64,000 nucleotides of DNA, from assembly GCA_027886185.1 (NCBI GenBank), contig WOAB01000689.1:682001-746000 (forward strand), in the 5' to 3' direction. The DNA is from Rheum nobile (taxonomy: Eukaryota > Streptophyta > Magnoliopsida > Caryophyllales > Polygonaceae). A program made the translations under genes and the position numbers. A model generated the notes under the pieces. It had not been told where the DNA came from, did not search any database, and saw only the letters and a list, made by a program, of their open reading frames with translations. Shown piece after piece: positions 10,605 through 21,550 of this stretch (positions within the stretch are counted from its first letter, which is position 1; each line of letters starts with the position of its first letter).

Positions 10605-11772
10605 AACCCCAATTGACTAGCATTTGATTCCATAAAAAATGTTGGGGTATCATCCATTCCAATTGGACATGTCAAAAACTGATCTGTCCTGAAAAACCCG
10701 ACATGACCCAAATTTTTTAGGGTCGAGACCCGACCCGGAAATCACAGGGTCAAGAAGGACCTGAACCCGACCCGAGCTCGACCCAAACTCAACGGACCCG
10801 TTATTTCATATATATTATCTCATTTATATTAAACATTATGATTATTTATTAAATAATTAACTAAATTTTATTATTTTTTTAAATAATATTAATTCATTTT
10901 TTAAATTTAAATAAATATTTTTTATTTTATCAAATAATACTTTTTATTTTATTAACTGATATTTCTTTTTTCTTTTTTTATTAAATAATCTTTATTATTA
11001 ATATTTATTACGTAAATTATTAAATAATATTTATTATTTTATTTTAATAATCTTTGTCAATCTAAAAAAAATTAAAATAATCATAAAAAAATGGACACTT
11101 TCAACTATTTGGGTCAACCCGGACCTAAGTCAAACCCATTATGACCCATTTTTTATTTCGAAAACATACCAAATGACAAGTTATAAGAATTAGAATGAAT
11201 CATTCCCGATTCCGATTCCGATTCCTTATTCATACCAAACGAGCCCCATAGATCAATAGTAAGTGTTCAGAAATCAGCATACAAATGCTGGCTGTTGAAG
11301 AGCCAAGAGCATTTGTGGTTGCACTTTCAGTGGGTCAATGAATGTTGTTGACTCATTCTATATAGAGGAGGCTTACCAACACCATCAGCTACATAAGCCA
11401 TACGGACTTGCTTCTAATATTCACAAATAAAATGCGTGAGCCAGGATTTTTGGGACACTTTTTTTCCCAAAAGGGGAAGTTTTGCTGGACTCTAATGAGG
11501 AGTAGCATACATGATTATGAAATATGATAACACATATCCCATATGTCAAGACGTCAAGTGTCGGATCTTAAATTACTCGAAAGGGGGGCGAAAGTACGAG
11601 TAATCGAAAACGCTCTCTTTTATTTGATACTTTATATACTGATGTTATTATTAATATTTTGACTCATTAGGATTATGCTAAATATTTGAAATTATGACAT
11701 TTTTGAACAATTAACTTCTCCATAAATAAAATTAATTTAATTAATATCTAATTACTTTAATTATAAATAAAA

Positions 11773-12294
11773 GAGAAATTCTTGTTAGTATCCCTGAGTT
11801 TAGGATTATTCTTGTTAGTGTCTTATGATTAAGTTTTTTTCGGTTGATACCCCTAAGGTTTGGGTTTGTTTGCTTCGTAATCAAACTTTTTCATGTTTGT
11901 ACCATTCCAGTTCAAATTGATTAAATCCAAGTTCACCATTGTGTTCCTCACCCTCAAATTAGTAAGATTTGACTCCTAAAATACCCGAATTCATGTCCGA
12001 ACCATGTCGATTTGAATTCCGAAGCAACAACCCGTTTCCGACCTTAAGAATTCAAACCGGAATGGTTCGAGTATGGATTTGATTGTTTTAGGAGTCGAAT
12101 CCTACTAAGTTGAGGTCAATAAACAAAATGATGAGCTTAGATTTGATCAATTCGAACCGAAATGATACGGATATGAAAAACTTCGGTTACAATGCGAACA
12201 AATCAAAACCTTAGGGGTACCAACTGAAAAAAACTTAATTGTGGGACACCAACATGTATAACCCTAAATTCAGGGAAACCAACACGTATTTCCC
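11773..12294. mobile_element. Mutator-type MITE, copy B (in duplicated unit)
   Basis: Same element as 7728-8249 shifted by 4045, with the same 9-bp flanks, so it was copied as part of the larger duplication and is not a new insertion. Confidence 0.85.
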
Positions 12295-12619
12295 TAAATA
12301 AAATTAGACAAGTTATTTAAAAAAAAATCATAACAAACTAAATTAGGTCTTTCAAAAAAATAGAAAATCGAGAAAACACTTTTGATAAATAAATGTTGTC
12401 TAAAGGTATTTTGAAAATGCTGAAACTAGGAAAGCGGTTTTTATAAAAAGGATTATAAATAATGTTATTTAAAGTGATGTAAACGGGAGATGGACAACAC
12501 TTTTTTGCAAATAATCGTTGTCCCACTTATTTTTTTTGAACCAATTTTTTTTTCGAACTATACTAGGCTCGGCGGATTCTAGCGAGGGCCGCCCCCCCCC
12601 CCCCCCCCCCCCCCCCCCC

Positions 12620-14680
12620 GAGTTTAGGATTATTCTTGTTAGTGTCTTATGATTAAGTTTTTTTCGGTTGATACCCCTAAGGTTTGGGTTTGTTTGCTTC
12701 GTAATCAAACTTTTTCATGTTTGTACCATTCCAGTTCAAATTGATTAAATCCAAGTTCACCATTGTGTTCCTCATCCTCAAATTAGTAAGATTTGACTCC
12801 TAAAATACCTCAATTCATGTCCGAACCATGTCGATTTGAATTCCGAAGCAACAACCCGTTTCCGACCTTAAGAATTCAAACCGGAATGGTTCGAGTATGG
12901 ATTTGATTGTTTTAGGAGTCGAATCCTACTAATTTGAGGTCAATAAACATAATGATGAGCTTAGATTTGATCAATTCGAACCGAAATGATACGGATATGA
13001 AAAACTTCGGTTACAATGCGAACAAACCAAAACCTTAGGGGTACCAACTGAAAAAAACTTAATTGTGGGACACCAACATGTATAACCCTAAATTCAGGGA
13101 AACCAACACGTATTTCCCTAAATAAAATTAGACAAGTTATTTTAAAAAAAATCATAACAAACTAAATTAGGTCTTTCGAAAAAATAGAAAATCGAGAAAA
13201 CACTTTTGATAAATAAATGTTGTCTAAAGGTATTTTGAAAATGCTGAAACTAGGAAAGCGGTTTTTATAAAAAGGATTATAAATAATGTTATTTAAAGTG
13301 ATGTAAAAGGGAGATGGACAACACTTTTTTGCAAATAATCGTTGTCCCACTTGTTTTTTTTGAACCATTTTTTTTTTTGAACTATACTAGGCTCGGCGGA
13401 TTCTTGCGAGGGCCCCCCCCCCCCCCCCCGAGTTTAGGATTATTCTTGTTAGTGTCTTATGATTAAGTTTTTTTCGGTTGATACCCCTAAGGTTTGGGTT
13501 TGTTTGCTTCGTAATCAAACTTTTTCATGTTTGTACCATTTCAGTTCAAATTGATTAAATCCAAGTTCACCATTGTGTTCCTCACCCTCAAATTAGTAAG
13601 ATTTGACTCCTAAAATACCTCAATTCATGTCCGAACCATGTCGATTTGAATTCCGAAGCAACAACCCGTTTCCGACCTTAAGAATTCAAATCGGAATGGT
13701 TCGAGTATGGATTTGATTGTTTTAGGAGTCGAATCCTACTAAGTTGAGGTCAATAAACATAATGATGAGCTTAGATTTGATCAATTCAAACCGAAATGAT
13801 ACGGATATGAAAAACTTCGGTTACAATGCGAACAAACCAAAACCTTAGGGGTACCAACTGAAAAAAACTTAATTGTGGGACACCAACATGTATAACCCTA
13901 AACTCAGGGAAACCAACACGTATTTCCCTAAATAAAATTAGACAAGTTATTTAAAAAAAATCATAACAAACTAAATTAGGTCTTTCGAAAAAATAGAAAA
14001 TCGAGAAAACACTTTTGATAAATAAATGTTGTCTAAAGGTATTTTGAAAATGCTGAAACTAGGAAAGCGGTTTTTATAAAAAGGATTATAAATAATGTTA
14101 TTTAAAGTGATGTAAAAGGGAGATGGACAACACTTTTTTGCAAATAATCGTTGTCCCACTTATTTTTTTTGAACCATTTTTTTTTCGAACTATACTAGGC
14201 TCGGCGGATTCTAGCGAGGGCCGCCCCCCCCCCCCCCCCCCCTAGGGGTACCAACTTCGGTTACAATGCGAACAAACCAAAACCTTAGGGGTACCAATTG
14301 AAAAAAACTTAATTGTGGGACACCAACATGTATAACCCTAAACTCAGGAAAACCAACACGTATTTCCCTAAATAAAATTAGACAAGTTATTTTAATAAAA
14401 AATCATAACAAACTAAATTAGGTCTTTCGAAAAAATAGAAAATCGAGAAAACGCTTTTGATAAATAAATGTTGTCTAAAGGTATTTTGAAAATGCTGAAA
14501 CTAGGAAAGCGGTTTTTATAAAAAGGGTTATAAATAATGTTATTTAAAGTGTTGTAAAAGGGAGATGAACAACACTTTTTTGCAAATAATCGTTGTCCCA
14601 CTTATTTTTTTTGAACCATTTTTTTTCCGAACTATACTAGGCTCGGCGGATTCTAGCGAGGGCCGCCCCCCTCCCCCCCT
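12620..14680. repeat. Tandem array of MITE / poly-C segments
   Basis: Two near-complete units (12620-13429, 13430-14242) and one partial unit (14243-14680) repeat the segment that runs from GAGTTTAGGATTATTC inside the MITE to a poly-C tract. Each unit carries the MITE without its first 20 bases, the same right flank (TAAATAAAATTAG) and the sequence GGCTCGGCGGATTC before the C run. C runs are 17 (13413-13429), 19 (14224-14242) and an interrupted run at 14666-14679. After the last run, AAATCCGCCATTG (14681-14693) looks like the terminus of a hAT-type element whose other end may be near 7388 (GAGCCAGGATTTTT). Confidence 0.85.
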
Positions 14681-14694
14681 AAATCCGCCATTGC

Positions 14695-15788
14695 ATATGT
14701 CTATCAAACCATAAGGAACTTCATGCAATATATTGATCCAAAACATAGATAAAGTTGATAGTCCATTTGACCGGATCTAGTTTGCATATATACTTCACAA
14801 AACAAAGCATCTTCTTTTTAGACTAAGATGACGTTGATTGTTGTCACCGTTATGAGTAGGTTATCTAGAAGTAACGAAATTGAGAAAAAAGAGTTGTAGT
14901 TTAAGTATAAGTCTTAAAGTACTTTTCGAGTTAAAGTATATAGTTTAATTTTTAGAATTAATGTGATAGAAGTATGTAATAGATAATCTGCTTATATTTT
15001 TAGGATTTATTTAAATCTTCTACTATGATTTAATATCTTATTGTACTCATCACCTCAATTCATGAGAAGAGTTTTAATAAAGAATGAAATTTTATTTTGA
15101 AATCACTTCTATTACCATTTATTTTATTATATATGTATTTTATTTATGTATATATTATTTGAATTAAGCCTTGGATGACTTTGAGCATTAAGTTAAACTT
15201 GTACGTTCAATTTCTTTATGTTTAAGTTTTGTAAGTTAAAATTTTATTATTAATTTAAAGTTTAAGTTGGTTTTTTCTATATTAAAATTTAAGTTTGATT
15301 GTTTTCAAGTTAAAGTTTTTTTTATCAAGCTACAAAATTAAGTTTAATATTTATAAGTTTAAATCGTAACCAAAGTTGTTTATTAAGTTCAAATTTTAAG
15401 TTTATTTTATTATTAACTTAAAATTTTAAGTTTAAATTTAATAGGTTAAATGTTATAGTGTTTTTTAAATATGTTTTTGTTTACGTTTTTTAAGTTCTTT
15501 TTTTCGCTGAATAGGCGAACCGGCCCAATCTAGATCAAACCCAAGTGCAAATCATATGTTTCATGAATCGGTCGGTGCGTATTGCGGTTTCAAGAGGTGA
15601 TCGGTTCCGGTCCTACTTCAAGATTCCATTGAAACTTGAATCATCTATTTATGAACCGAAATCGTCGGTGATTCGGCTTCATGAACTAGGGCCTACTCTT
15701 GATATATATATATCTTATTTATAGCAAAAGAAGCATCTTATAATTATCATAGTTTCTCGTATTCACTCAAATTCTATTAACCCACCAC
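14695..15788. other. AT-rich intergenic stretch, no gene seen
   Basis: Mostly AT-rich with many variants of AAGTTTAAGTT between 15190 and 15470, perhaps an old simple repeat. 15510-15690 is more complex, with inverted pieces around GAATCGGTCGG / GTCGGTGATTCGG, but no family was recognised. No conserved coding frame. Confidence 0.5.
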
Positions 15789-15983
15789 TGACCACTCATA
15801 TGATTCAAATTATATTTGTGAACTGAAATCCAGCGACCGAAAGAGTCTTACGAGATGATGAAGGACATTGGCTCATTGGATTTGTTGTGAATCTAGACAC
15901 TTGCACAACACCTATGGCTGAGATGTGGGGAGTTGCTTATGGCTTGGAAATTGTTTGGTCTGGAGGCTACAGAAAAGTTATAG

Positions 15984-16142
15984 GTTCCGTTCGGTATGTT
16001 GGAGTGGAAGTGAGTTGAAGTTGAGGCATTTGCTTCAACTCACACTTAATGCTTAATGTCACCCTCCCCACATTAAGATTTTGTTTTAATTTCATCTCCA
16101 CCTTCTCCTTCATCTCTCCCTTAAACTCCACCGAACGGGTCC
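15984..16142. mobile_element. Short MITE inside LINE
   Basis: About 160 bp with inverted ends GTTCCGTTCGGT and ACCGAACGGGTCC. ATAG (15980-15983 and 16143-16146) is repeated at both sides. Taking it out joins two RNase H segments of the LINE in frame, which supports the boundaries. PIF/Harbinger-like by terminal sequence; family assignment is tentative. Confidence 0.7.
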
Positions 16143-16278
16143 ATAGTCGACTCGCAACTTGCCCTCCGTCTTATACAAAAAGGTGTACCTACACATCCAC
16201 TCACCCCCTGGTACACAAGTGCCATGACTACCTCGCAAAGGACTGGATAGTCCGTCAACATGTCTACCGTGAGTCTAA

Positions 16279-16862
16279 GGGCATGTTTATTAGTGAGACC
16301 ATTCTAGGGACTTTTATCTTCTTTTTTTATTCAAGAGACTCATCAAAAAGTTTCATTTTATTAGTGAGACCCAATAGAGTCTCATCAACCATATATTAAA
16401 CTATAAAAAATTATTACTAAAAATTAAAGGAAATTCATGACAAAAGCAACATAAATTGGTATTTATTTTATTTTAAATCAACATAAATAATAATTATATA
16501 TTTTTTCACTTAATGATATACAAAAAATATATATAAAAAAAACTATCAAATATACCCAAAATGAGTGTCTATGAATAGAGAAAAATGAAACTAGAATAAT
16601 GATTTTTTTTTAAACTTATCGATTTTGAAATATTTCAGTTTTAAAAAATAATAATTATTCAATAGCCAATAATAAATCTTGACCGTCGATAGCGCACCAC
16701 GTGTCGCGCATCGCGTGGCGCGCTGAGCCATGAGACTCTCATGGAGAGTCCCATAAAATTCCCTTTTCTTGAAACTCTTCAGTCGATCTCATGAGTTTTC
16801 TTCATTATTTTAATTAAATAAATTCTAAAAGCCTCATATGAATCTCACTAATAAACATAGCT
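16279..16862. mobile_element. PIF/Harbinger (Tourist-like) MITE inside LINE
   Basis: 584 bp with inverted ends GGGCATGTTTATTAGTGAG and CTCACTAATAAACATAGCT and a TAA target duplication (16276-16278, 16863-16865). A 3-bp TAA/TTA duplication and G-rich TGTTT ends are typical of PIF/Harbinger. Its removal restores the reading frame of the LINE RNase H across the site. Interior is AT-rich and non-coding. Confidence 0.85.
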
Positions 16863-17289
16863 TAATAGAGTAGTTGATAGCTTAGCTAACTCAGCTTTTA
16901 ATTTTAGCTTGGATTTTCATGTATTCCAGGATCCTCCTAATGAGGTTTTCCCTTTATTGCTTGATGATCTCAAGGGAGCTAATATCTCCCGATTTATACC
17001 TTAGTAATTTCAATTTTCAATAAATGTGGCCTCTCTTTAAAAAAAAAAAAAAAAAACAAATATTGACCACTCATATGATTCAAATTCTTAAACGAGGGCG
17101 TTATATACACGCATTTTTCATACTTTTCGCACGCGGTTTGGTACGCCATAATATGGCGTGCATGTTTGATACGCCAAAATATGGCGTGGAGAGGGCATAA
17201 CAGTAAGAAATAGGCAAAAGGGCAAAAAGTTCATGCGCCATATTATGGCGCATATAGCTTCTCTTGTTGGCGCGCAAACTGTAACGCCA

Positions 17290-17412
17290 TAATGTGGCGT
17301 GTGAGATTTAGCCGTTTGAAAAAACGACTGTTGGATGCGCCAAATTTTGGCATGCCAAACGGGCAGATTTTCCAACGGCTAAATCTCACCCTATAAGCAT
17401 CCGAATTCAACT
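17290..17412 (+). promoter_or_regulatory. Promoter module of the MULE transposase gene
   Basis: Contains TTTAGCCGTTTGAAAAAACG, ACGGCTAAATCTCACC and the TATA-like CCCTATAAGCATCC about 50 bases before the ATG. The same module lies, with small changes, before the B3 gene (21293-21405) and inverted before the GRF gene (21135-21245). Confidence 0.65.
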
Positions 17413-17438
17413 CCATATCCAAAACACCCTTATCAAAA

Positions 17439-20400
17439 ATGTCTCATACTAGTTTAGATGATGATTTGCACTTGAGCGGAGACGATGAGGATTGTCAAGC
17501 TAACGGAGAAGAGGATGATGGACACTCGAGCGGAGACGATGACGATTGCGACTCGAGCGGAGAAGATGACGATGAGAACTCGATCGACAATTTCGTGGTT
17601 AGTGTTTAATATATTGTAGGTGTAAGAAAAAAAGTTTTAATGTACCTTTAGAGATTGCGTTTAGAAAGTTTTAAAGTAGGATATGTGCCTTTAGAAATTG
17701 TCTTTAGAAATTGCCTTTAGAAAGTTTTAAAGCAGAATATGTGCCTTTAGAAATTGTATTTAGAAATTGCCTTTAGAAAGTTTTAAAGTAGAATATGTGC
17801 CTTTAGAAATTGTATTTAGAAATTGCCTTTAGAAATTATAATCGAGATTTTCTAAATCATTCATGATTATGCAAACATGTATAGGGGAGAGACTTTGGAG
17901 ATGTATTCCGTACTAGCCTAATGTGGGATAGTCGCCGAGATTTGGCTGATTGGGCTAGGCAGAAGGCAAAAGATTTGATGATTGTTCTAGTCACTCGTAA
18001 CTCAAATGAGAGAATGATTAGTTTGACTTGTGAGCAGTACGGTAAATATAGATCGGGAAGACCAAAAGTTAATGAAGAAGATCCGGAAAAAAGAGTTGAG
18101 ATTATTCGTAAAACCAAATCGAAGAAGAGCGGATGCAAATTTGAGTTGTATGGGGTTCGGTTGAAGAAAAAGCCATGGTCGACTACTCATAAATGGATCT
18201 TGGATGTGATAGAAGGTCGCCACAACCATGCGCTTCCGACTAGCTTCATTGGGCATCCATACATGGGTAGAATGACCCCCGATCAGCAACTCGTTGTTAA
18301 GAGCTTGGGCGAACATTTCATGGGGCCGGAAAATATTGTTTCGTATTTGAGGACTTTCTTTCCCGGCAATGTAACATCCATGAAGCAGGTTGCAAACTAT
18401 TTGCAAAAGATCCAGCACGAGGATCATGACGAATTGACGGTTACCCAGTGGACGCTAAATTTTTTGAAAGAAAATAACTACGTAGTTCGTCCTCTGAGGA
18501 AGAAGTCAACGAGTGAGGTGGATATCCTATTTTTTGCTCATCCGGACTCGCAACACTTGTTGAAGATGTTCCCACATGTGGTAGTTATCGACGCCACCTA
18601 CAAGACAAATAGGTATGCATTATATTTTAATATAATAGTATATTTATCTATGTACTTATTTTTGAATCTTTATTATTAATGAACAATATTTTATCTTCTG
18701 TACAAGTATGATATGCCATTGGTGGAAATTGTTGGTTTTACTTGCACTCACAAGACATTCAACATTGCATATGCATTTACCCGAGGGGAAAAGGTTATGC
18801 ATTACAAGTTCATCATGAAACATCTTCGGCAATTGTTTGAAGAGTTGGGAGTAATGCTTGCGGTTATAATGACTGATCGAGAAAAGTCCCTGATCAAAGC
18901 AATTCATATAGTCTTTGAAGGGAAAGTGCAACACCTTTTGTGCTGGGTGCATATTAAACACACCATCGAGGCATATGTCTCCCCAATCCTGAAAAACAGT
19001 GAGAAAGTGAAGAACTTTGCGGGACAATGCTGGGGACTTTGGTGTTCAACCACTGAAGAAAGCTACGAAGAGAGGCTGGACAGATTGAGAAAATCGTGGC
19101 ATAATGGGCTCGTTGGGTACGTTGAGAGGGAGTGGCTCATTCCATACAAGGAAAACATAGTAAGAGCATGGACGGATCGTCATCTTCACTTCTTCAAACA
19201 GGTATCCCTTAACCAATGTTTAGTTGATTAATATTGTGTCTCATTAAAGTGTTATAACACGAGTCCTTTTACCTGTTTTGATAGGGTTGAGGGTATGCAT
19301 AAGGTGTTGAAGGACATTTTGCGTTCTAGCAGAGGTGGCTTTAATAGAGTGTCTGTGAGGATCCACCATGCGGTCACAATTCAAATTGAGCAGGTGAGGG
19401 CGAGCATGGAGATGTCAAGGACGACACGACCAACGTTTTTTTATGAAAATGTTGCGCCAGAAGTAAGAATGGCGTTTGTAAGGTCATTACGGGGACCCCA
19501 ATCGTGCCAGATGAAGTACACGACTTTTGGAAGCATCTGGTATGGGAAGGGACTCCAACAATAAATGTGCCCACTCAGGACAATGTACAGATGTGCCATT
19601 CAGAGTTGAAGTTGCGTCACATGTATGCGAGGTTAGAGAAAAAGGATTTGGGGCGAGACACATTATACCAACTAGGTGAGTTGTATTATGACTTGGAGTT
19701 TCCGCATGAAAGTACGTTGAAGGAGCCGACAGGGATCGTTGCAAAAGGAAGGCCAAAGGGTTCTACGAAGTATGACACCACGAGACAACCGAGCTTGTTT
19801 GAGCACAGAAGGGACGAGTTGGAGGAGTATGAGAAGGAGAAGGCGAAGGAGAAGACCAATGGGAGCCAAGGTAGAGGTCGGGGTCGCCCTAGAAAGGAAC
19901 CAAATGCAGCTTCGACCGACATTGGGAGTCAATCCCAACCCGAATGTTCTGGGTCGCAGTTCGATGAACAACCCATGGTTCATATGGGGGTGAACTTTGG
20001 GGTTAAGAATGTGGATTACTTTTGGTATTCGTACATTAAAGGGGCTAGAGATGTACGTCCAGACGGACACTGTGGGTACCGGACACTAGCTGTATTGTTG
20101 GGAATGGAAGAGCATGAGTACACCAAAGTTCAACATCAGCTGATGGCAGAGTTATTTGACAACCCAGATGTATACATGCCAATACTTCCTAGACTACGGC
20201 CGGGGTTGTCCTATGAGGAGCTTATGTTTCAAGTGAACTATATCATCACTCCTTGCTCCTCGGACTACTGGTTTGATATGCCCCTGATTGGTTTAGTGTT
20301 TGCCACCGCTTATCAAGTTGCGCTGGCCTTCTTGTCCTGGGATGGTCCGTGCTTGTGCTTACCAATGAAGGCGTCTGACACAAGCCTCGACCCTCCAAAG

Positions 20401-20439
20401 AAGATATTGGCGATGGCCCACGTGGGGAACCGGGACTAG
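17439..20439 (+). pseudogene. MULE transposase with C-terminal OTU protease domain (disabled)
   Basis: Transposase that cuts and joins the element ends. Exon 1 (17439-17597) codes an acidic 53-residue N-terminus; exon 2 (17885-18612) joins in phase; exon 3 runs 18707-19201; exon 4 from about 19285. Catalytic D, D and E are visible in VVVIDATYKTN, MTDREKSLIKAI and RVEGMHKVLK, with a CWVHIKH metal-binding-like pair. The last part (from about 19500) has an AT-hook-like GRGRGRPRK, then an OTU-type cysteine protease with RPDGHCGYRTLA (D and C of the active site). OTU domains occur in some plant MULEs; the role is unknown. Breaks: acceptor of intron 2 off by one base, frame jumps near 19285 and 19495, and the end is lost at 20439, just at the expected catalytic His (MAHVGNRD). 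Confidence 0.85.
17650..17840 (+). repeat. Tandem repeat in first transposase intron
   Basis: About 3.5 copies of a unit of roughly 56 bases built on TGCCTTTAGAAAGTTTTAAA and GAATATGTGCCTTTAGAAA. Confidence 0.8.
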
Positions 20440-20640
20440 GGCTGAGAAAACCGAACCCGAACCCGACCCGAAAAACCCGAACCGAACCCGAACCCACATG
20501 ACTTTGGTTTGGGTTTCGGTCTGAATTTATTAGGATTTCGGGTTTGGTTCGGGTCGGGTTCGGTTTTTAGTCTGTTTTTATGTACGAAAGCTGTTTTGGC
20601 CCGAACCGAACCCGAACATTCGGTGCGGTCTTCGGTCCCA
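20440..20640. repeat. Hairpin-like insertion truncating the OTU domain
   Basis: Begins AGGGCTGAGAAAACCGAACCC and is made of CCGAACCCGA repeats followed by the inverted form (TTCGGGTTTGGTTCGGGTCG) and again CCGAACCGAACCCGAAC. Resembles the CG-rich ends of hAT-type MITEs; right boundary not fixed. 20641-20800 shows no gene. Confidence 0.5.
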
Positions 20641-20800
20641 TTAGAGAAAATATATGACACTGCTTTAGCGTTGGAAGAAATTAGGGTAGTCTCTGGTGAA
20701 CGTTCGCTTCATATGATATATATGTGCTTTGCTAAATGTGTTTACTCCCTACAAAGGTTGATAGTACATAAACAACATTACACAAAAGATATGACATTAA

Positions 20801-21091
20801 TCACCTACGTTGTACATCATTTAATAGTTTGAAATTATACCTACGAATGTTATCAAGATCTTGATTTTCCTTAACAAGATCTTGTTTTTCCTGCCATTGT
20901 TGTCGAATAACCACGTGTGCCCTGTCCTCGTACATTGGATCAATCCACTCCCTGAAACGATATCCCAATTCTGGGCATCCCCAATACCTCCTTTTGTAGT
21001 TCCACTGCAAATCCCAATTTCGGACAACGGCTTTCAAATTACAGTAGCATAGCCTATCTGCGTTTGTTGATGATTTTGATGAAGATGCCAT
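20801..21091 (-). CDS. Small GRF-type zinc-finger protein with coiled coil
   Basis: 96 codons from a true ATG at 21091. The N-terminal half has the GRF zinc-finger pattern: CYCNLKAVVRNWDLQWNYKRR, then YWGCPE and FREWIDP, with three Cys placed as in the family and the tryptophan/aspartate signature. The C-terminal half (residues of about 60-96, QQWQEKQDLVKENQDLDNI) is charged with heptad-like leucines and probably forms a coiled coil. GRF fingers bind single-stranded nucleic acid in known proteins; small plant GRF-coiled-coil proteins are common in repeat-rich DNA. It is transcribed away from the B3 gene from a shared inverted promoter region and probably belongs to the element. Single exon, no damage seen. 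Confidence 0.65.
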   Translation of the reverse strand: MASSSKSSTNADRLCYCNLKAVVRNWDLQWNYKRRYWGCPELGYRFREWIDPMYEDRAHVVIRQQWQEKQDLVKENQDLDNIRRYNFKLLNDVQRR

Positions 21092-21134
21092 TATTTATTG
21101 TACTGTTTGGTTTCCTATAAATATCCATTGCGTA

Positions 21135-21405
21135 TGTTGAACCAGGTACTTATAGGGTCAGATTTAGCCGTTGCAAATTCTGCCCGTTATGCACGCCAAA
21201 ATCAGGCGCATGTAACGGTCGTTTTTTTAAACGGTTAAATCGTGCACGCCAAATTATGGCATTTGGTTGCGCACCATTTTATGGCGTGTGAGACTTAGCC
21301 GTTTGAAAAAACGACCGTTACATGCGCCTAAATTTGGCGTGCATAACGGGCAGAATTTGCAACGGCTAAATCTCACCCTATAAGTATCCGGATTCAACTC
21401 CATTT
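21135..21405. promoter_or_regulatory. Bidirectional promoter made of an inverted repeat
   Basis: Arm 21135-21245 is the inverted, nearly identical copy of 21293-21405. Each arm carries ACGGCTAAATCT(C/G)ACC and the TATA-like CCCTATAAGTA, pointing outward to the GRF gene (-) and the B3 gene (+). Both arms and the roughly 47-base centre contain 19-bp dyads (21192-21210, 21245-21263, 21323-21341). Confidence 0.65.
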
Positions 21406-21550
21406 TCATATCCAAAACATCCTTATCAAAACGAAAAAGCTTAAGGTAAGCTTCTTTGTTACATTATTCATCTTCCCTTAAATTAATTTTTTGAGTTTAC
21501 AGCTTGTGATTTCATATTTCAGATTCAGGATATCAAGGTCGTTGCAAAGT

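Larger units (their letters stand above)
4556..12619. repeat. 4045-bp segment in tandem duplicate
   Basis: Unit 1 is 4556-8600 and unit 2 is 8601-12619. Every landmark is displaced by exactly 4045: RT frame 4601/8646, antisense frame 5648/9693, MITE 7728/11773, poly-C 8547/12592. I noticed only about a dozen substitutions (for example near 4688/8733, 5194/9239, 5589/9634, 5938/9983, 8435/12480). Unit 1 ends in 27 C and a 27-base filler; unit 2 ends in 28 C. Confidence 0.93.
15812..17063 (+). mobile_element. 5'-truncated L1-type LINE with RNase H remnant
   Basis: The body ends in a poly-A tail (17039-17056) and is bounded by an exact 23-bp direct repeat (15789-15811 and 17064-17086), a LINE target duplication. 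Coding similarity is to the C-terminal RNase H domain of plant L1 elements: RDDEGHWLIGF from 15852, EMWGVAYGLEIVW, then after a MITE QLALRLIQ, a frame change near 16200, KDWIVRQHVYRES, and after a second MITE RVVDSLANSAF and LLLDDLKGANISRFIP to a stop at 17002-17004. Reverse transcriptase and upstream parts are absent, as expected for 5' truncation on insertion. Confidence 0.9.

Noticed and set aside
8293..14601. Repeated minus-strand frames of 62-68 codons (…FYITLNNIIYNPFYKN…)
   Set aside because: They lie in copies of one AT-rich flank and are repeated only because the segment is amplified; no start context or composition of a gene.
17142..17360. CRISPR-like repeat array
   Set aside because: Repeats are palindromic, unevenly spaced and in a plant transposon; no spacers or cas genes.
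18002..20070. Several minus-strand frames over the MULE transposase
   Set aside because: Antisense shadows of the transposase exons.
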